Below are positions 46,362-55,977 of a stretch of 64,000 bases of DNA, in pieces. This stretch comes from Frischella japonica (GTDB taxonomy: Bacteria; Pseudomonadota; Gammaproteobacteria; Enterobacterales; Orbaceae), in NCBI RefSeq assembly GCF_014489845.1, contig NZ_JABURY010000013.1, forward strand, positions 1 to 64,000, written 5' to 3'. How positions within the stretch are numbered: position 1 is the stretch's first letter; each line of letters opens with the position of its first letter. The position numbers and the translations under genes are program-made. Below the pieces are notes generated by a model, which was given only the letters and a program-made list of their open reading frames with translations, was not told the DNA's origin and did no database searches.

Positions 46362-47039
46362 TTAAGTTTCACGATGATGATTGCGTATTGATTTAGATAA
46401 CTTATTACCAATAGTTTGAATGATTTGAACAATAATAATCAACGTAATAATCGTGGTAATCATGGCAACATGATCGAAGCGATAGTAACCATAATTTAGT
46501 GCTAAATCACCAATACCACCAGCGCCAATAGTACCAGCAACCGCAGTTGCGCCGATTAAACCAATCGTTGCTGTGGTATAAGTTAATACCAAAGATGATT
46601 TTGCTTCTGGTAATAAAAAATGCCAAATCACTTGCCAAGTTGTCGCGCCCATAGCATTTGCCGCTTCGATAATCCCATTATCAACTTCTAATAATGAATT
46701 TTCTACCAGACGAGAAATATAAGGGCTAACAAAGAATATTAACGGTAATATTGCCGCTGTCGTACCATATGATGTACCGATGATAAAATAACTTAATGGC
46801 AATACGGATACTAATAAGATCAACGATGGAATAGAACGAACAATATTAATAATCGTATTTAAAATAGAATAACAAATCTTATGTTCAGCAATACCGTTCG
46901 GCTTTGTAATAACCAATATTACTGCAAATAGTGTTCCCAATATTGCCCCGAAAAAAAGTGATATTCCAACCATAAAAAAGGTTTGATATAGGGAAACAAA
47001 AAATAACTCAGGCGTTAATAAGGTATTAAAATCAAACAT
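46362..47039 (-). CDS. metI: Methionine ABC transporter permease
   Basis: Five-helix permease of MetNIQ. The coupling loop is EAANAMGATTWQVIWHFLLP. I prefer ATG 47039 (MFDFNTLLTPELFFVSLYQT) over one three codons upstream. About 225 residues (E. coli 217). Overlaps the end of metN by several bases, showing coupled translation. Confidence 0.93.
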   Translation of the reverse strand: MFDFNTLLTPELFFVSLYQTFFMVGISLFFGAILGTLFAVILVITKPNGIAEHKICYSILNTIINIVRSIPSLILLVSVLPLSYFIIGTSYGTTAAILPLIFFVSPYISRLVENSLLEVDNGIIEAANAMGATTWQVIWHFLLPEAKSSLVLTYTTATIGLIGATAVAGTIGAGGIGDLALNYGYYRFDHVAMITTIITLIIIVQIIQTIGNKLSKSIRNHHRET

Positions 47040-48072
47040 AATTACCATCCTTATCCAGTTTAGCTATTCGGACTTGTTTACGCTTTAAAAAATCAATCGC
47101 TTCCTCAACATCATTCGATTCACCTTCAATATTAACAAACATATAACCAATCACATTTTCTTGAATATCAATCATATTAGAAAAGAGGATATTGATTGAA
47201 ATTTTGCCACAATCACGCATTATTGCGTCACTAAGGACCGAATGTCGACACGAAGATCCCAAAAATTCGAGGCGGTAAATATTATTAATGTCATGTTTAA
47301 GCATATTGTTTAAAATTCTGATAGGCAATTTGTCATAAATAACTGCATTAACAAATTTACGTGTTACGGGGGAGGCTGGATTTTGAAATATATCGACCAC
47401 ATTACCTTGTTCAACTATCTTACCATTTTCCATGACTAACATATTATTACAAATATGTTTAAGAACACTCATTTCATGCGTAACAATAATTATGGTGACT
47501 TTTTGTTGCTGATTAATACGCTTAAGTAAATCTAAAATTGCGCGGGTAGTTTGAGGATCTAATGCTGATGTCGCTTCATCACATAGTAAAATTTTTGGCT
47601 TATTAGCGAGAGCTCTAGCAATACTTACACGTTGTTTTTGACCACCTGATAATTCACTAGGATAAGCCTGTTTCTTATCTTTTAGTTCAACAAAATCAAG
47701 TAATTCATCAACTACCTTATCACGATCTTGTTTTGGTACACCAGTGAGTAATAAAGGAAGAGCGATATTTTCAGCAACGGTTTTACTTTCTAACAAATTA
47801 AAACCTTGAAAAATCATACCAATTTTCTGCTTCATTTGGCGGATTTCATGGTGAGTAAATTTAGCTAAGTTATGACCATCAATGATCACATCACCTGAAG
47901 TCGGTTTTTCCAGCGCATTGATAAGACGAATTAAGGTGCTTTTACCAGCTCCACTGTAACCAATAATACCAAAAATATCCTGATCATTAATAGTGATATT
48001 AATATCATTCAATACTTTAATTTCTTGTTTATTATGATAAAAAGATTTACAAACACGTTTTAATTCAATCAT
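47032..48072 (-). CDS. metN: Methionine ABC transporter ATPase
   Basis: ATPase of MetNIQ. Walker A GYSGAGKST near residue 38, Q-loop MIFQGFNLL, signature LSGGQKQRVSIARAL, Walker B ILLCDEATSALDP. A C-terminal NIL/ACT-like domain (RLEFLGSSCRHSVLSDAIMR, GYMFVNIEG) senses methionine in E. coli and closes the transporter. 346 residues. First gene of the operon; no MetJ box (AGACGTCT) was seen upstream. Confidence 0.95.
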   Translation of the reverse strand: MIELKRVCKSFYHNKQEIKVLNDINITINDQDIFGIIGYSGAGKSTLIRLINALEKPTSGDVIIDGHNLAKFTHHEIRQMKQKIGMIFQGFNLLESKTVAENIALPLLLTGVPKQDRDKVVDELLDFVELKDKKQAYPSELSGGQKQRVSIARALANKPKILLCDEATSALDPQTTRAILDLLKRINQQQKVTIIIVTHEMSVLKHICNNMLVMENGKIVEQGNVVDIFQNPASPVTRKFVNAVIYDKLPIRILNNMLKHDINNIYRLEFLGSSCRHSVLSDAIMRDCGKISINILFSNMIDIQENVIGYMFVNIEGESNDVEEAIDFLKRKQVRIAKLDKDGNYV

Positions 48073-48111
48073 GAGGAATCTTACACTTATTAAGTTAATA
48101 CCTATGTATCA

Positions 48112-48144
48112 TAAACAGCTAAGGTCACTTGTTAGCGAGCTGTT
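48112..48144 (-). promoter_or_regulatory. Inverted repeat upstream of metN
   Basis: AACAGCT and AGCTGTT are 19 bases apart, about 40-70 bp before the metN start. It could form a leader hairpin or bind a regulator. Only the symmetry supports it. Confidence 0.3.
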
Positions 48145-49152
48145 ACACAATAGATAAAGTTACAAACTAAATAGCCTTTTTGTTAACTATTCGGTTAAAA
48201 ATTCCTACTGAATTGTGCTTTTATTTGAATTATCATTGACTAATCATCACAATTTTAATATTAAAAACATATAATTAGCAATTTTATTTTATAAAATAAA
48301 TAGTTATACCCTAAGATTCAATCAAAATTGCCAATTGCGTATTCCCATTTAATCAATAAATTTCTGTTAATTCGAAAAAACTTTTCAAATAAAGATAAAA
48401 ATGAAATAACCTTTTATAGTTATGTTTCTTATGACAACGGCGATTTATACCGAAATTGTGCCAAATCAAGATGCGATACCCGACACCATAAAGCATTCGG
48501 AAGGTAAACCATTTTTTGCAGAAAAAATGCAGGATTTAACTGCTAATTATTAATTTGATAAATTAACCGATAATTTTGATAACAGAGTGCTTTTAAATTG
48601 ACTGAAATCAAAAGCGATACATTATTACTCACACTAATCAGCTCTCTTTGTTAGCTTTATTTTAAATTAAATTTAGCTAATTATCTGTTAGCATCAAATA
48701 CCTTAGGATTTAGCTTGAAAGATATTTTCTGGAAAATTATTCTGGTGGGTTGGTTTGAAATAAAGTATTACAGTTATTTCTCATAAAATATAACATAATT
48801 ATTAACGTATTTTCCGAAGCGATGTTTTTTTATCCAGATTTAGCTGGAAAATAGAATGACGACAGATCACGTGAACATGAAATAACTGAAAGTAAAAATA
48901 TTCTACCGGTAGTTAAAACTCAAACTAATGACTATCATGATTTATGGCTAAGAAATTTTGATTTAAAATGACATCAAGCTTTTTGGGCCTAATGAAAAAT
49001 AGCGTTATTTAGTAAAATAACTCATGTCAATATTTATATTAATGTATTTTATTTACGCCTTAAATTGAATCCACTCGAACATAAATTTGCTGTTTGAGCG
49101 GATTATTATCTTAGTGTATTAACATCAATAATATCAGCTATTAAATGACTTA
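48145..49152 (+). other. One kilobase of decayed, gene-free sequence
   Basis: Short plus-strand pieces look like eroded coding sequence (AIYTEIVPNQDAIPDTIKHS then EGKPFFAEKMQDL at about 48435-48550; DYHDLWLRNFDLK near 48930), each ended by stops. No family can be named. I see no RNA gene or terminator besides a TTGA-rich stem near 49065-49105. Confidence 0.4.
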
Positions 49153-50115
49153 CTAAAGTGCACCTACGATACGATGTGGTAGGTAAAACGCCTCAAGTTG
49201 GGCAATATCTTCTTTTGATAACGAAATATTTAAAGAAGCAACAGCATCATCAAGATATTGTGTTTTTGTTGCACCGATAATAGGGGAGGTGACCCCTTTA
49301 GCAAATTGCCATGCTAATGCTATTTGTGTCATCGTCACACCATAATTTTCTGCCAATTCCTGAACTTTTTGCACAATATTACTATCCGTTTTTTCAGTAC
49401 TATCATATTTAGTTATAGCAGTTTGATCCGTTTTACTACGTAAAGTATCAGTATGCCATGCTAAACGTGCTAGCCTACCAGCAGCTAATGGGCTATAGGG
49501 TGTCAATGCAACATTAAATTGCTTACAAATAGGAATAAGTTCACGTTCATCTTCACGATAGAGTAAATTATAATGATTTTGCATCGAAACAAACGTCGTC
49601 CAACCATTTTGAATAGCCGCTATTTGCATATTATAAAATTGATAACCATACATCGCTGAAGCACCTAGCGCTCTTACTTTTCCCGCTTTAACTAAATTAT
49701 GTAATGCTGCCATGGTTTCTTCAATCGGGGTATTATAGTCATAGCGATGAATGATATACAAATCAACATAATCTGTACCTAATCGCTTAAGCGAACCATT
49801 TATTTCTCGCTCAATAGCTACTTTAGAAAGTTGACCTTCATTAAAATAGACTTTCGTTGCTAAAATAACTTTATCACGTGCGATATTTTTCTTAAGTGCG
49901 CGACCAAGATATTCTTCACTGGTACCAGCAGAATAAGTATTTGCAGTATCAATAAAATTAATACCTAGATCCAAAGCATGTTTAATTATTGCTTCACTTT
50001 CATTAGGATTAAGGGTCCAAGCGTGCATGTTACTGGCAGGGTCGCCAAAACTCATGCATCCTAAACAAAAACGAGAAACGTTAAATTCAGCATTACCGAG
50101 TTTTACATAATCCAT
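49153..50115 (-). CDS. Aldo/keto reductase
   Basis: A 320-residue NADPH-dependent oxidoreductase with a TIM-barrel. Catalytic Asp and Tyr lie in FIDTANTYSAGTSEEYLG, Lys in ILATKVYF and His in DLYIIHRYDYN. The cofactor-binding end is QIALAWQFAKGVTSPIIGAT. It is closest in feel to the YajO/general stress AKR group; the substrate is unknown. It is divergent from the LysR gene at 50247 with 131 bp between, so the regulator may control it. Confidence 0.9.
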   Translation of the reverse strand: MDYVKLGNAEFNVSRFCLGCMSFGDPASNMHAWTLNPNESEAIIKHALDLGINFIDTANTYSAGTSEEYLGRALKKNIARDKVILATKVYFNEGQLSKVAIEREINGSLKRLGTDYVDLYIIHRYDYNTPIEETMAALHNLVKAGKVRALGASAMYGYQFYNMQIAAIQNGWTTFVSMQNHYNLLYREDERELIPICKQFNVALTPYSPLAAGRLARLAWHTDTLRSKTDQTAITKYDSTEKTDSNIVQKVQELAENYGVTMTQIALAWQFAKGVTSPIIGATKTQYLDDAVASLNISLSKEDIAQLEAFYLPHRIVGAL

Positions 50116-50246
50116 AAATTTCCTCTCTGCTAATAGTTAATGATAACTAAATGATAGTATCTAATAAATTTTAGACCCTTTAATTATTGAGATAAACAAA
50201 TGATTGATTTATAGTATGCTGAATTAAATTCATTAATTAAACTATC

Positions 50247-51131
50247 ATGAATAACTTCAATGAGTTAAATTATTTTATTACCATTGCTCATGCCAAAAGT
50301 TTTGCCAAAGCGGCCAAGTCACTTAGTATTTCACCATCCGCACTTAGCCACAGTATGCGCAGTTTGGAAAGCCGTCTGGAATTACGTTTATTTAATCGTA
50401 CCACCCGTAGCATCTCTTTGACCGAAGCTGGTGAACAGCTGTATCACCAAATCGCACCATTATTCCAATCAATCAATAATGAAGTGAATGCATTAAGCGA
50501 TTTTCGGAAAACACCTTCTGGTACAATCAGAATAAATGCGGCAAACCTTGCAGTCGAAACAATTATTTATCCCAAATTACGACATTTTTTAAACCGTTAT
50601 CCACAAATCACCATTGAAATTCATTGTGATAATAATTGGGTCGATATTGTCAAGCAGGGATTTGATATGGGTTGTCGAATAGGTGACGACTTGCCAAAAG
50701 AGATGATAGCGATGAGGATTTCAGATCCTTTGAAAATGGCATTGGTCGCAAGTCCTGAATATTTTAAAAACAGAGCGATACCTAAACAAATTCAAGCATT
50801 AAATCAACATCAATTAATCGGTTTACGTATTTCAGCCCAACACGGAACAGAATTACCATGGGAATTTGTCGAAAATGACAATATTATCAAATATCATCCG
50901 TCATCCCACTTTTTGATAAATAACCATTTACGGAAACAAGCGGCCTTAGATGGATTAGGTATTACCTGGATTGGACTTCCTGAAGTAGCAAATGAGTTGG
51001 CAACAGGTAGTTTGATAGAGTTATTACCAAAATATGCTATTACTTATGAGCCTTTTTACATTTATTATCCAAACCGAAAAGGGCATACAAATGTGTTCAA
51101 ATTAGTTTTAGAAGCATTAAAGTGTGAGTAA
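50247..51131 (+). CDS. LysR-family transcriptional regulator
   Basis: A winged helix-turn-helix at residues 1-62 (AHAKSFAKAAKSLSISPSAL, LFNRTTRSISLTEAGEQLY), then a substrate-binding-like effector domain (GTIRINAANLAVETIIYPKL, KQGFDMGCRIGDDLPKEMIA). 294 residues. LysR regulators often control the divergent neighbour, here the aldo/keto reductase; control of the convergent cysteine-route genes is less likely. Confidence 0.93.
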   Translation: MNNFNELNYFITIAHAKSFAKAAKSLSISPSALSHSMRSLESRLELRLFNRTTRSISLTEAGEQLYHQIAPLFQSINNEVNALSDFRKTPSGTIRINAANLAVETIIYPKLRHFLNRYPQITIEIHCDNNWVDIVKQGFDMGCRIGDDLPKEMIAMRISDPLKMALVASPEYFKNRAIPKQIQALNQHQLIGLRISAQHGTELPWEFVENDNIIKYHPSSHFLINNHLRKQAALDGLGITWIGLPEVANELATGSLIELLPKYAITYEPFYIYYPNRKGHTNVFKLVLEALKCE

Positions 51132-51259
51132 TAGCAAATATTTATTTGCCTTAAAAATCTACGATATCTCCGCCATTATTTGTCAATATAATGCATTGTA
51201 TGATGAAATACTTAGAGTTATGTTAAACAACTAGTATTATTATTTCATTTTCCATTAGT

Positions 51260-52495
51260 TTATGTCGCCAATGTTAATAAGCTATCTAATAATACATTAG
51301 CGCCAGCTTCACACCAGGAACGCGTGATTGCCTCAGCTTCATTATGGCTAATTCCTTTAACGCATGGAATAAATATCATTGAAGTCGGGGCAACAGTACT
51401 AATATAGCATGCATCATGCCCTGCACCAGAAATTATATCTATGGCAGGGTAGTGATATTTGTTCGTTGCTTTTCGAATGGTTTCGATACATTTTGGATCA
51501 AAATCGATAACCGGCATGGTCAAAACTCGCTTTATTTCAATCTGTAAATTTAACTGTTTTGCTATGACTGTTAACTCTGCACGTAATTCTGTTTCTAAGC
51601 GTTGTAATAGATCAGCTTCATAGTGACGCATATCAATCGTAAAAAAAGCTTGATCAGCAACCACATTGCGAGAATTGGGGCTAGTAGTTAACATACCGAC
51701 AGTTAATCTCACATCACCACTACTTGGTTTGAGTGCTAATTGGTTCAGGGCAGTAATGCATTGTGCCATACCCACAATGGCATCTTGACGCATCGTAACA
51801 GGAGTAGTACCGGCATGAGCGGCAAGCCCAGTTAAATTGACTTCAAACCAACGTTGTGCAAAAGCGCCTTTTACGATACCTATCGTCTGATTAAGGTTTT
51901 CTAAAATTGGTCCCTGTTCTATATGAGCTTCTATCATGGCTTTAATTGGTTGATTCTGAACCTGATCGGTTCCTAAATATCCAATCTGCTCTAAAGCTTC
52001 TTTGACACTAATACCATCTCTATCTTGGATCAAGTATGCTTGTTCAACAGCTAATTTACCTGTAAATACCGCTGCGCCCATCATTGCAGGTACAAAACGA
52101 GAACCTTCTTCATTTGTCCACATCACTAATTCGATAGGATGGCGAGTCTGTACATTAAAATCATTTAAGGTGAGTAAAACTTCTAGCCCTGCCAATACTC
52201 CGTAAATACCATCATACGCCCCCCCCCTTGGTTGACTGTCGCCATGTGAGCCAGTCATAACAACAGGTAGATCTTCACGCCCAGCACGCCGAATGAAAAT
52301 ATTACCGATATTATCAATACGAACCTTAAAACCAGCAGCTTGACTATGTTTAATGAGTAAATCGCGAGCTTGCTTATCTAATTCGGTGAGAGCTAAACGG
52401 GTAACGCCGCCATTATCGGTTTTACCGATCTGAGCAAAATCATGTAGTAACGTTTCAAGGCGATCAACATTAACACTAAGTTGTTTAATCATCAT
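51260..52495 (-). CDS. N-carbamoyl-L-amino acid amidohydrolase (AtcC-like)
   Basis: A 411-residue M20-family zinc hydrolase of the hydantoinase/carbamoylase type: VMTGSHGDSQPRGGAYDG and ELVMWTNEEGSRF carry metal ligands, HIEQGPILE and GLAAHAGTTPVTMRQDA the dimerisation domain, and SGAGHDACYIS the last ligand. Because an ATC hydrolase gene overlaps it upstream, the likely substrate is N-carbamoyl-L-cysteine, giving cysteine, as described for pseudomonad AtcC; allantoate or another carbamoyl amino acid remains possible. A run of nine G on the coding strand encodes the RGGA codons. Starts inside the end of the upstream gene. Confidence 0.8.
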   Translation of the reverse strand: MMIKQLSVNVDRLETLLHDFAQIGKTDNGGVTRLALTELDKQARDLLIKHSQAAGFKVRIDNIGNIFIRRAGREDLPVVMTGSHGDSQPRGGAYDGIYGVLAGLEVLLTLNDFNVQTRHPIELVMWTNEEGSRFVPAMMGAAVFTGKLAVEQAYLIQDRDGISVKEALEQIGYLGTDQVQNQPIKAMIEAHIEQGPILENLNQTIGIVKGAFAQRWFEVNLTGLAAHAGTTPVTMRQDAIVGMAQCITALNQLALKPSSGDVRLTVGMLTTSPNSRNVVADQAFFTIDMRHYEADLLQRLETELRAELTVIAKQLNLQIEIKRVLTMPVIDFDPKCIETIRKATNKYHYPAIDIISGAGHDACYISTVAPTSMIFIPCVKGISHNEAEAITRSWCEAGANVLLDSLLTLAT

Positions 52496-52976
52496 TATTT
52501 TCCGCCTGTAATCGGTAACGAAAATCGCACATTCCTTCTCCCATCATTATGGTATGAGCGCGGTCTAATTTGACATGAGGAGCATATCCTTCGATAAATT
52601 TACTATCTCGGTTACAGGATAATAAAAAACCGATTTCAGCCAGTCCCATCTCGTTATACATTTCTGCATAACGACAACGGTGAACATTATAGTCATATTT
52701 TTCATGATCATTTTCAAGCACTGAGATAGTAAGCGCATCATCTTGCTCCCAAAGATGTTGCAATGCCACAAAACTTTCTACACTCGTCACACCGTTAGGT
52801 TCTTTGGCGGCAAACTCTTTACCAGCATTTACAGCGGCTTGTGCAACTGCTTCACCAATGATTTTTTTAGCGATATCTTTGCCATAATCACGGATCAATA
52901 TTTCATAAATCGGCTTAATAATTTCAGCCTCTATTTTACGTCGTTGTAAAATACCTATTTCAGGAAATTCTTGCAT
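52485..52976 (-). CDS. L-2-amino-thiazoline-4-carboxylate hydrolase family protein (AtcB-like)
   Basis: A 163-residue protein of the ATC-hydrolase family: IIGEAVAQAAVNAGKEFA, a VHRCRYAEMYNEMGLAEIGF block containing the conserved Cys, LLSCNRD, and a FRYRLQ ending. The enzyme opens the thiazoline ring to N-carbamoyl-L-cysteine, which the next gene could hydrolyse. The gene overlaps its downstream partner by 11 bp, and an amino-acid-type importer lies upstream on the same strand, so the three probably form one operon. Confidence 0.8.
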   Translation of the reverse strand: MQEFPEIGILQRRKIEAEIIKPIYEILIRDYGKDIAKKIIGEAVAQAAVNAGKEFAAKEPNGVTSVESFVALQHLWEQDDALTISVLENDHEKYDYNVHRCRYAEMYNEMGLAEIGFLLSCNRDSKFIEGYAPHVKLDRAHTIMMGEGMCDFRYRLQAENNDD

Positions 52977-53030
52977 TATGTAATCCTTAAAGCTAGTTAT
53001 TATTTAACAGTTAATGACATTAAAGCGTAA

Positions 53031-55412
53031 TCAATGTTCACTTTGATTTAAAAACTGCTGTAAGCGCCTATTATCAAGAGCTCGTAATTGTTCAGGCGCC
53101 TTATCATGCACAATCTCACCGTGCTCCATAAAAATAATTCGGTTAGAAACTTTAAATGCAAAAGACAGTTCATGTGTCACAATTAACATGGTCATCCCTT
53201 CCGCCGCTAGTTGAGCTATAATAGATAAAATATCATTGACTAATTCTGGATCTAATGCTGAAGTCGGTTCATCAAATAACATGATGCTTGGTTTCATTAC
53301 TAAGGCACGTGCAATTGCTACACGTTGTTGTTGCCCTCCAGAAAGTTGATGTGGGTACTTATGCATTTGTTCTGACATGCCAACTTTATTTAATAAGGAA
53401 AAGGCTAGTTGTTTACTTTGTTGAAGGTCTAAACCATGATACTCAGGAGCAAGTAATAGGTTTTCTAACACGGTTTTGTGTGGAAATAAATTAAAATTTT
53501 GAAATACCATTCCAACATGGACGATACGCTCATAAAATTGCTTGTCATGTACTTTACCGCCTTCAATAAAAGTGTGGCCTTCAAAATCAATCGTTCCGTG
53601 ATCTAAATTTGATAATCCATTAATTAAGCGTATCAACGTGGTTTTTCCTGAACCTGATGGACCAATGATCGAGATAACATCCCCCCAACTAACATTAAAA
53701 TTGATATCTTTTAATATCTGAGTTTGATCATAATATTTATTTAAATGTTTGAGTGCTAATACAAATTCACTTTGATTAGGTCTTGATGGGGTTACAGGAT
53801 TATTTAGTGTTATATTCGAGGTTAAAATATCGGATTCAAGCGTTTTTACACTTGTGCGCTTAGTAATATCTAAGTAGTTTTCGAATCGCTTAATTAACCA
53901 AGTCACAATTGTCACGATAGCGACATAATAAATCGCAACTATGCTTAATGTTTCAATAACTAAAAAATTACGCGTATAAAGCTGCTGTCCGACTAATAAA
54001 ATTTCTGTTAATGAAATGACTGAAACCAATGAAGTTAATTTTACAATGGTCACTAGTTGATTGGTCAGGGGTGGCAAAGCAATTCGCAGCGCCTGTGGAA
54101 ATACCACCTTGGTTTGAACTGCCCAAAAACCTAGTCCCAGAGCTTTACCAGCATCCAATTGATCACTAGAAATCGCTTGTAAAGCACTTCGATGAATTTC
54201 CGCCATGTAAGCACTTTCACTCAAAACCAAAGCTATCAAACCGGCCCAAAAAGGATTAGACAAAACAGTACTACTTGCTTCCCAGAATCGAGGCAGACTA
54301 TAAATATAAATTAATAAGACCAACAACGGTAAACTACGAAACAACCAAATATAAAATGCCGTTAATTGATGCAGAATAAGCGTTTTAGAACGGTTTCCTA
54401 ACGCAATAAAAAGTCCAAAAATCATCGCACTAATCCATGCCAAAATACTTAATGCAATAACAGTAGCACTGGCTTTAGCAAAATTAACATTGAACAATTC
54501 AGTAATAAAATAGTGCCAGTGAAATCCATATTGCTTAATCTGCGTGGTTTGCTTCAGATTTCCTTGTAAATCAGTTGCAATATATTCGAGATTGTCAGCA
54601 AGTAATGTTAGATTAGGGTAGGCTAAATTATATTTTTTTACCAATGCATCATATTCACCGGATTTTCTTACTAACTTAATAAGATCAATTAAATATTGTT
54701 TAAACTCATGGTCATTCTTGCGCACTGCTAAGCCAATTAATACGGGGTTAAGCATATTTTTACTCGTTATCTTTAATGCATGATTTAACTGGTTTATGAC
54801 CATTTGTGCAACGGCGGCATCTTCATATTGTACATCAACCCCATGTGCGAGTAGTGCTTGAGATGCTTCGGGAGCGCTAGGAAATTCCTTTACTATAATT
54901 GGTTCTAAATGATGAGACTGGCAATACGTCTGGCTGACCTGATTCATAGTTTCAATCCAAGCAGCGCCCTTCATTGATGAAACACGTTTACCGCATAAAT
55001 CTTCAAGCGTTTGTGGATTAAACGTATCACCTTGACGGACCAACAAAACACCACCGGTTTGTAAATAAGGAATAAAATCCACTTGTTTAGCCCGAGTTCC
55101 ATTTACATATAACGCACTGGCTACCACATCATAGTGATCAGATTCCAAACCAATAATAATATTTTCAATCCGAGTATCATTGAATTGAGCTGTTGTCTGT
55201 GCTTTTTCAGCTAATAAGCGCATAAAATCCGGATCAAATCCTTTCGGTTGGTTATTTTCTAGATATGCAAAGGGGGCATATGTTAAATCTATTCCTACTC
55301 GCAATGTATTTGAATGATTATTTGTCTTAGCAACAGCCGTAGTGGTCAAACAAAATATCGCTAAGGTAATAAAATTGAAAATAACGTTTTTAAGTCGTCG
55401 GAAACAATACAT
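53031..55412 (-). CDS. Polar amino acid ABC importer with all three parts in one polypeptide
   Basis: A 793-residue fusion. Signal peptide to about residue 28, a family-3 binding domain to about 265 (RVGIDLTYAPFAYLENNQPK, GFDPDFMRLLAEKAQ), a permease at about 310-520 with the loop DAGKALGLGFWAVQTKVVFP, and an ATPase from about 555 (Walker A GPSGSGKTT, LSGGQQQRVAIARAL, LFDEPTSALDPE). Binding domain outside, ATPase inside is consistent with the helices. Such importers are normally three genes. Substrate is probably a polar or sulfur amino acid; location suggests ATC, cysteine or cystine. The stop is 54 bp before the ATC hydrolase start. Confidence 0.9.
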   Translation of the reverse strand: MYCFRRLKNVIFNFITLAIFCLTTTAVAKTNNHSNTLRVGIDLTYAPFAYLENNQPKGFDPDFMRLLAEKAQTTAQFNDTRIENIIIGLESDHYDVVASALYVNGTRAKQVDFIPYLQTGGVLLVRQGDTFNPQTLEDLCGKRVSSMKGAAWIETMNQVSQTYCQSHHLEPIIVKEFPSAPEASQALLAHGVDVQYEDAAVAQMVINQLNHALKITSKNMLNPVLIGLAVRKNDHEFKQYLIDLIKLVRKSGEYDALVKKYNLAYPNLTLLADNLEYIATDLQGNLKQTTQIKQYGFHWHYFITELFNVNFAKASATVIALSILAWISAMIFGLFIALGNRSKTLILHQLTAFYIWLFRSLPLLVLLIYIYSLPRFWEASSTVLSNPFWAGLIALVLSESAYMAEIHRSALQAISSDQLDAGKALGLGFWAVQTKVVFPQALRIALPPLTNQLVTIVKLTSLVSVISLTEILLVGQQLYTRNFLVIETLSIVAIYYVAIVTIVTWLIKRFENYLDITKRTSVKTLESDILTSNITLNNPVTPSRPNQSEFVLALKHLNKYYDQTQILKDINFNVSWGDVISIIGPSGSGKTTLIRLINGLSNLDHGTIDFEGHTFIEGGKVHDKQFYERIVHVGMVFQNFNLFPHKTVLENLLLAPEYHGLDLQQSKQLAFSLLNKVGMSEQMHKYPHQLSGGQQQRVAIARALVMKPSIMLFDEPTSALDPELVNDILSIIAQLAAEGMTMLIVTHELSFAFKVSNRIIFMEHGEIVHDKAPEQLRALDNRRLQQFLNQSEH

Positions 55413-55797
55413 GATTATTTATCCTTATTCTATTTACCATTAGCGAGTAATGACACTTTATTAGTAGTGATTATAATTTGATGAAAAAATTTAAATAATA
55501 ATATATGGTCATATGGATATGTGATTTAGGAATATGTTTAAAAAACTTATATTTATTGCTGTGATCGTGGTGATTTAAAGAAGTAATATTAAAATTAGTT
55601 GCTTAATACCATAACATGCAAAAACAAATTATATTTTTTAACTTTTTTGAATAATATAATTTTTTATTGAATTACTCGTTCTTGGAAAAAGAGGATAGCG
55701 ATATTTTAAATATGGTTATTTTATATTAATTAAAATAAGAAAGCTTAGATAGGGCAGGCTAATAAGATCGATTAAAATAAACCGCTCGTTTAAAACT
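55413..55797 (-). other. AT-rich promoter region, no gene
   Basis: It holds the upstream side of the ABC fusion operon and the downstream side of tRNA-Leu. No frame, terminator or RNA is convincing. Confidence 0.4.
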
Positions 55798-55884
55798 TGG
55801 TGCCAGTGGTCGGACTCGAACCGACACGCTTTTAAGGGCGGCGGATTTTGAATCCGCTGCGTCTACCGATTTCGCCACACTGGC
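55798..55884 (-). tRNA. tRNA-Leu (anticodon CAA)
   Basis: An 87-nt class II tRNA with encoded CCA. The acceptor GCCAGTG pairs with CACTGGC. The D arm reads TGGCGAAATCGGTAGACGC as in E. coli leuX. The anticodon stem GCGGA/TCCGC carries loop TTCAAAA, giving CAA, which decodes TTG. A long variable arm with TTAAAAG and T arm GGTTCGAGTCC are clear. Confidence 0.95.
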
Positions 55885-55977
55885 ACAGGAGGTAAATAAG
55901 GTAAACGTTGGCATTATACCCAGCTGATATTTGTATGCAACAATAATTATACTTTTTTATATTAAATGCCGAAAAAA

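Noticed and set aside
48073..48200. MetJ box or methionine riboswitch before metN
   Set aside because: No AGACGTCT-like tandem boxes were seen and no riboswitch core; only a simple inverted repeat is present.
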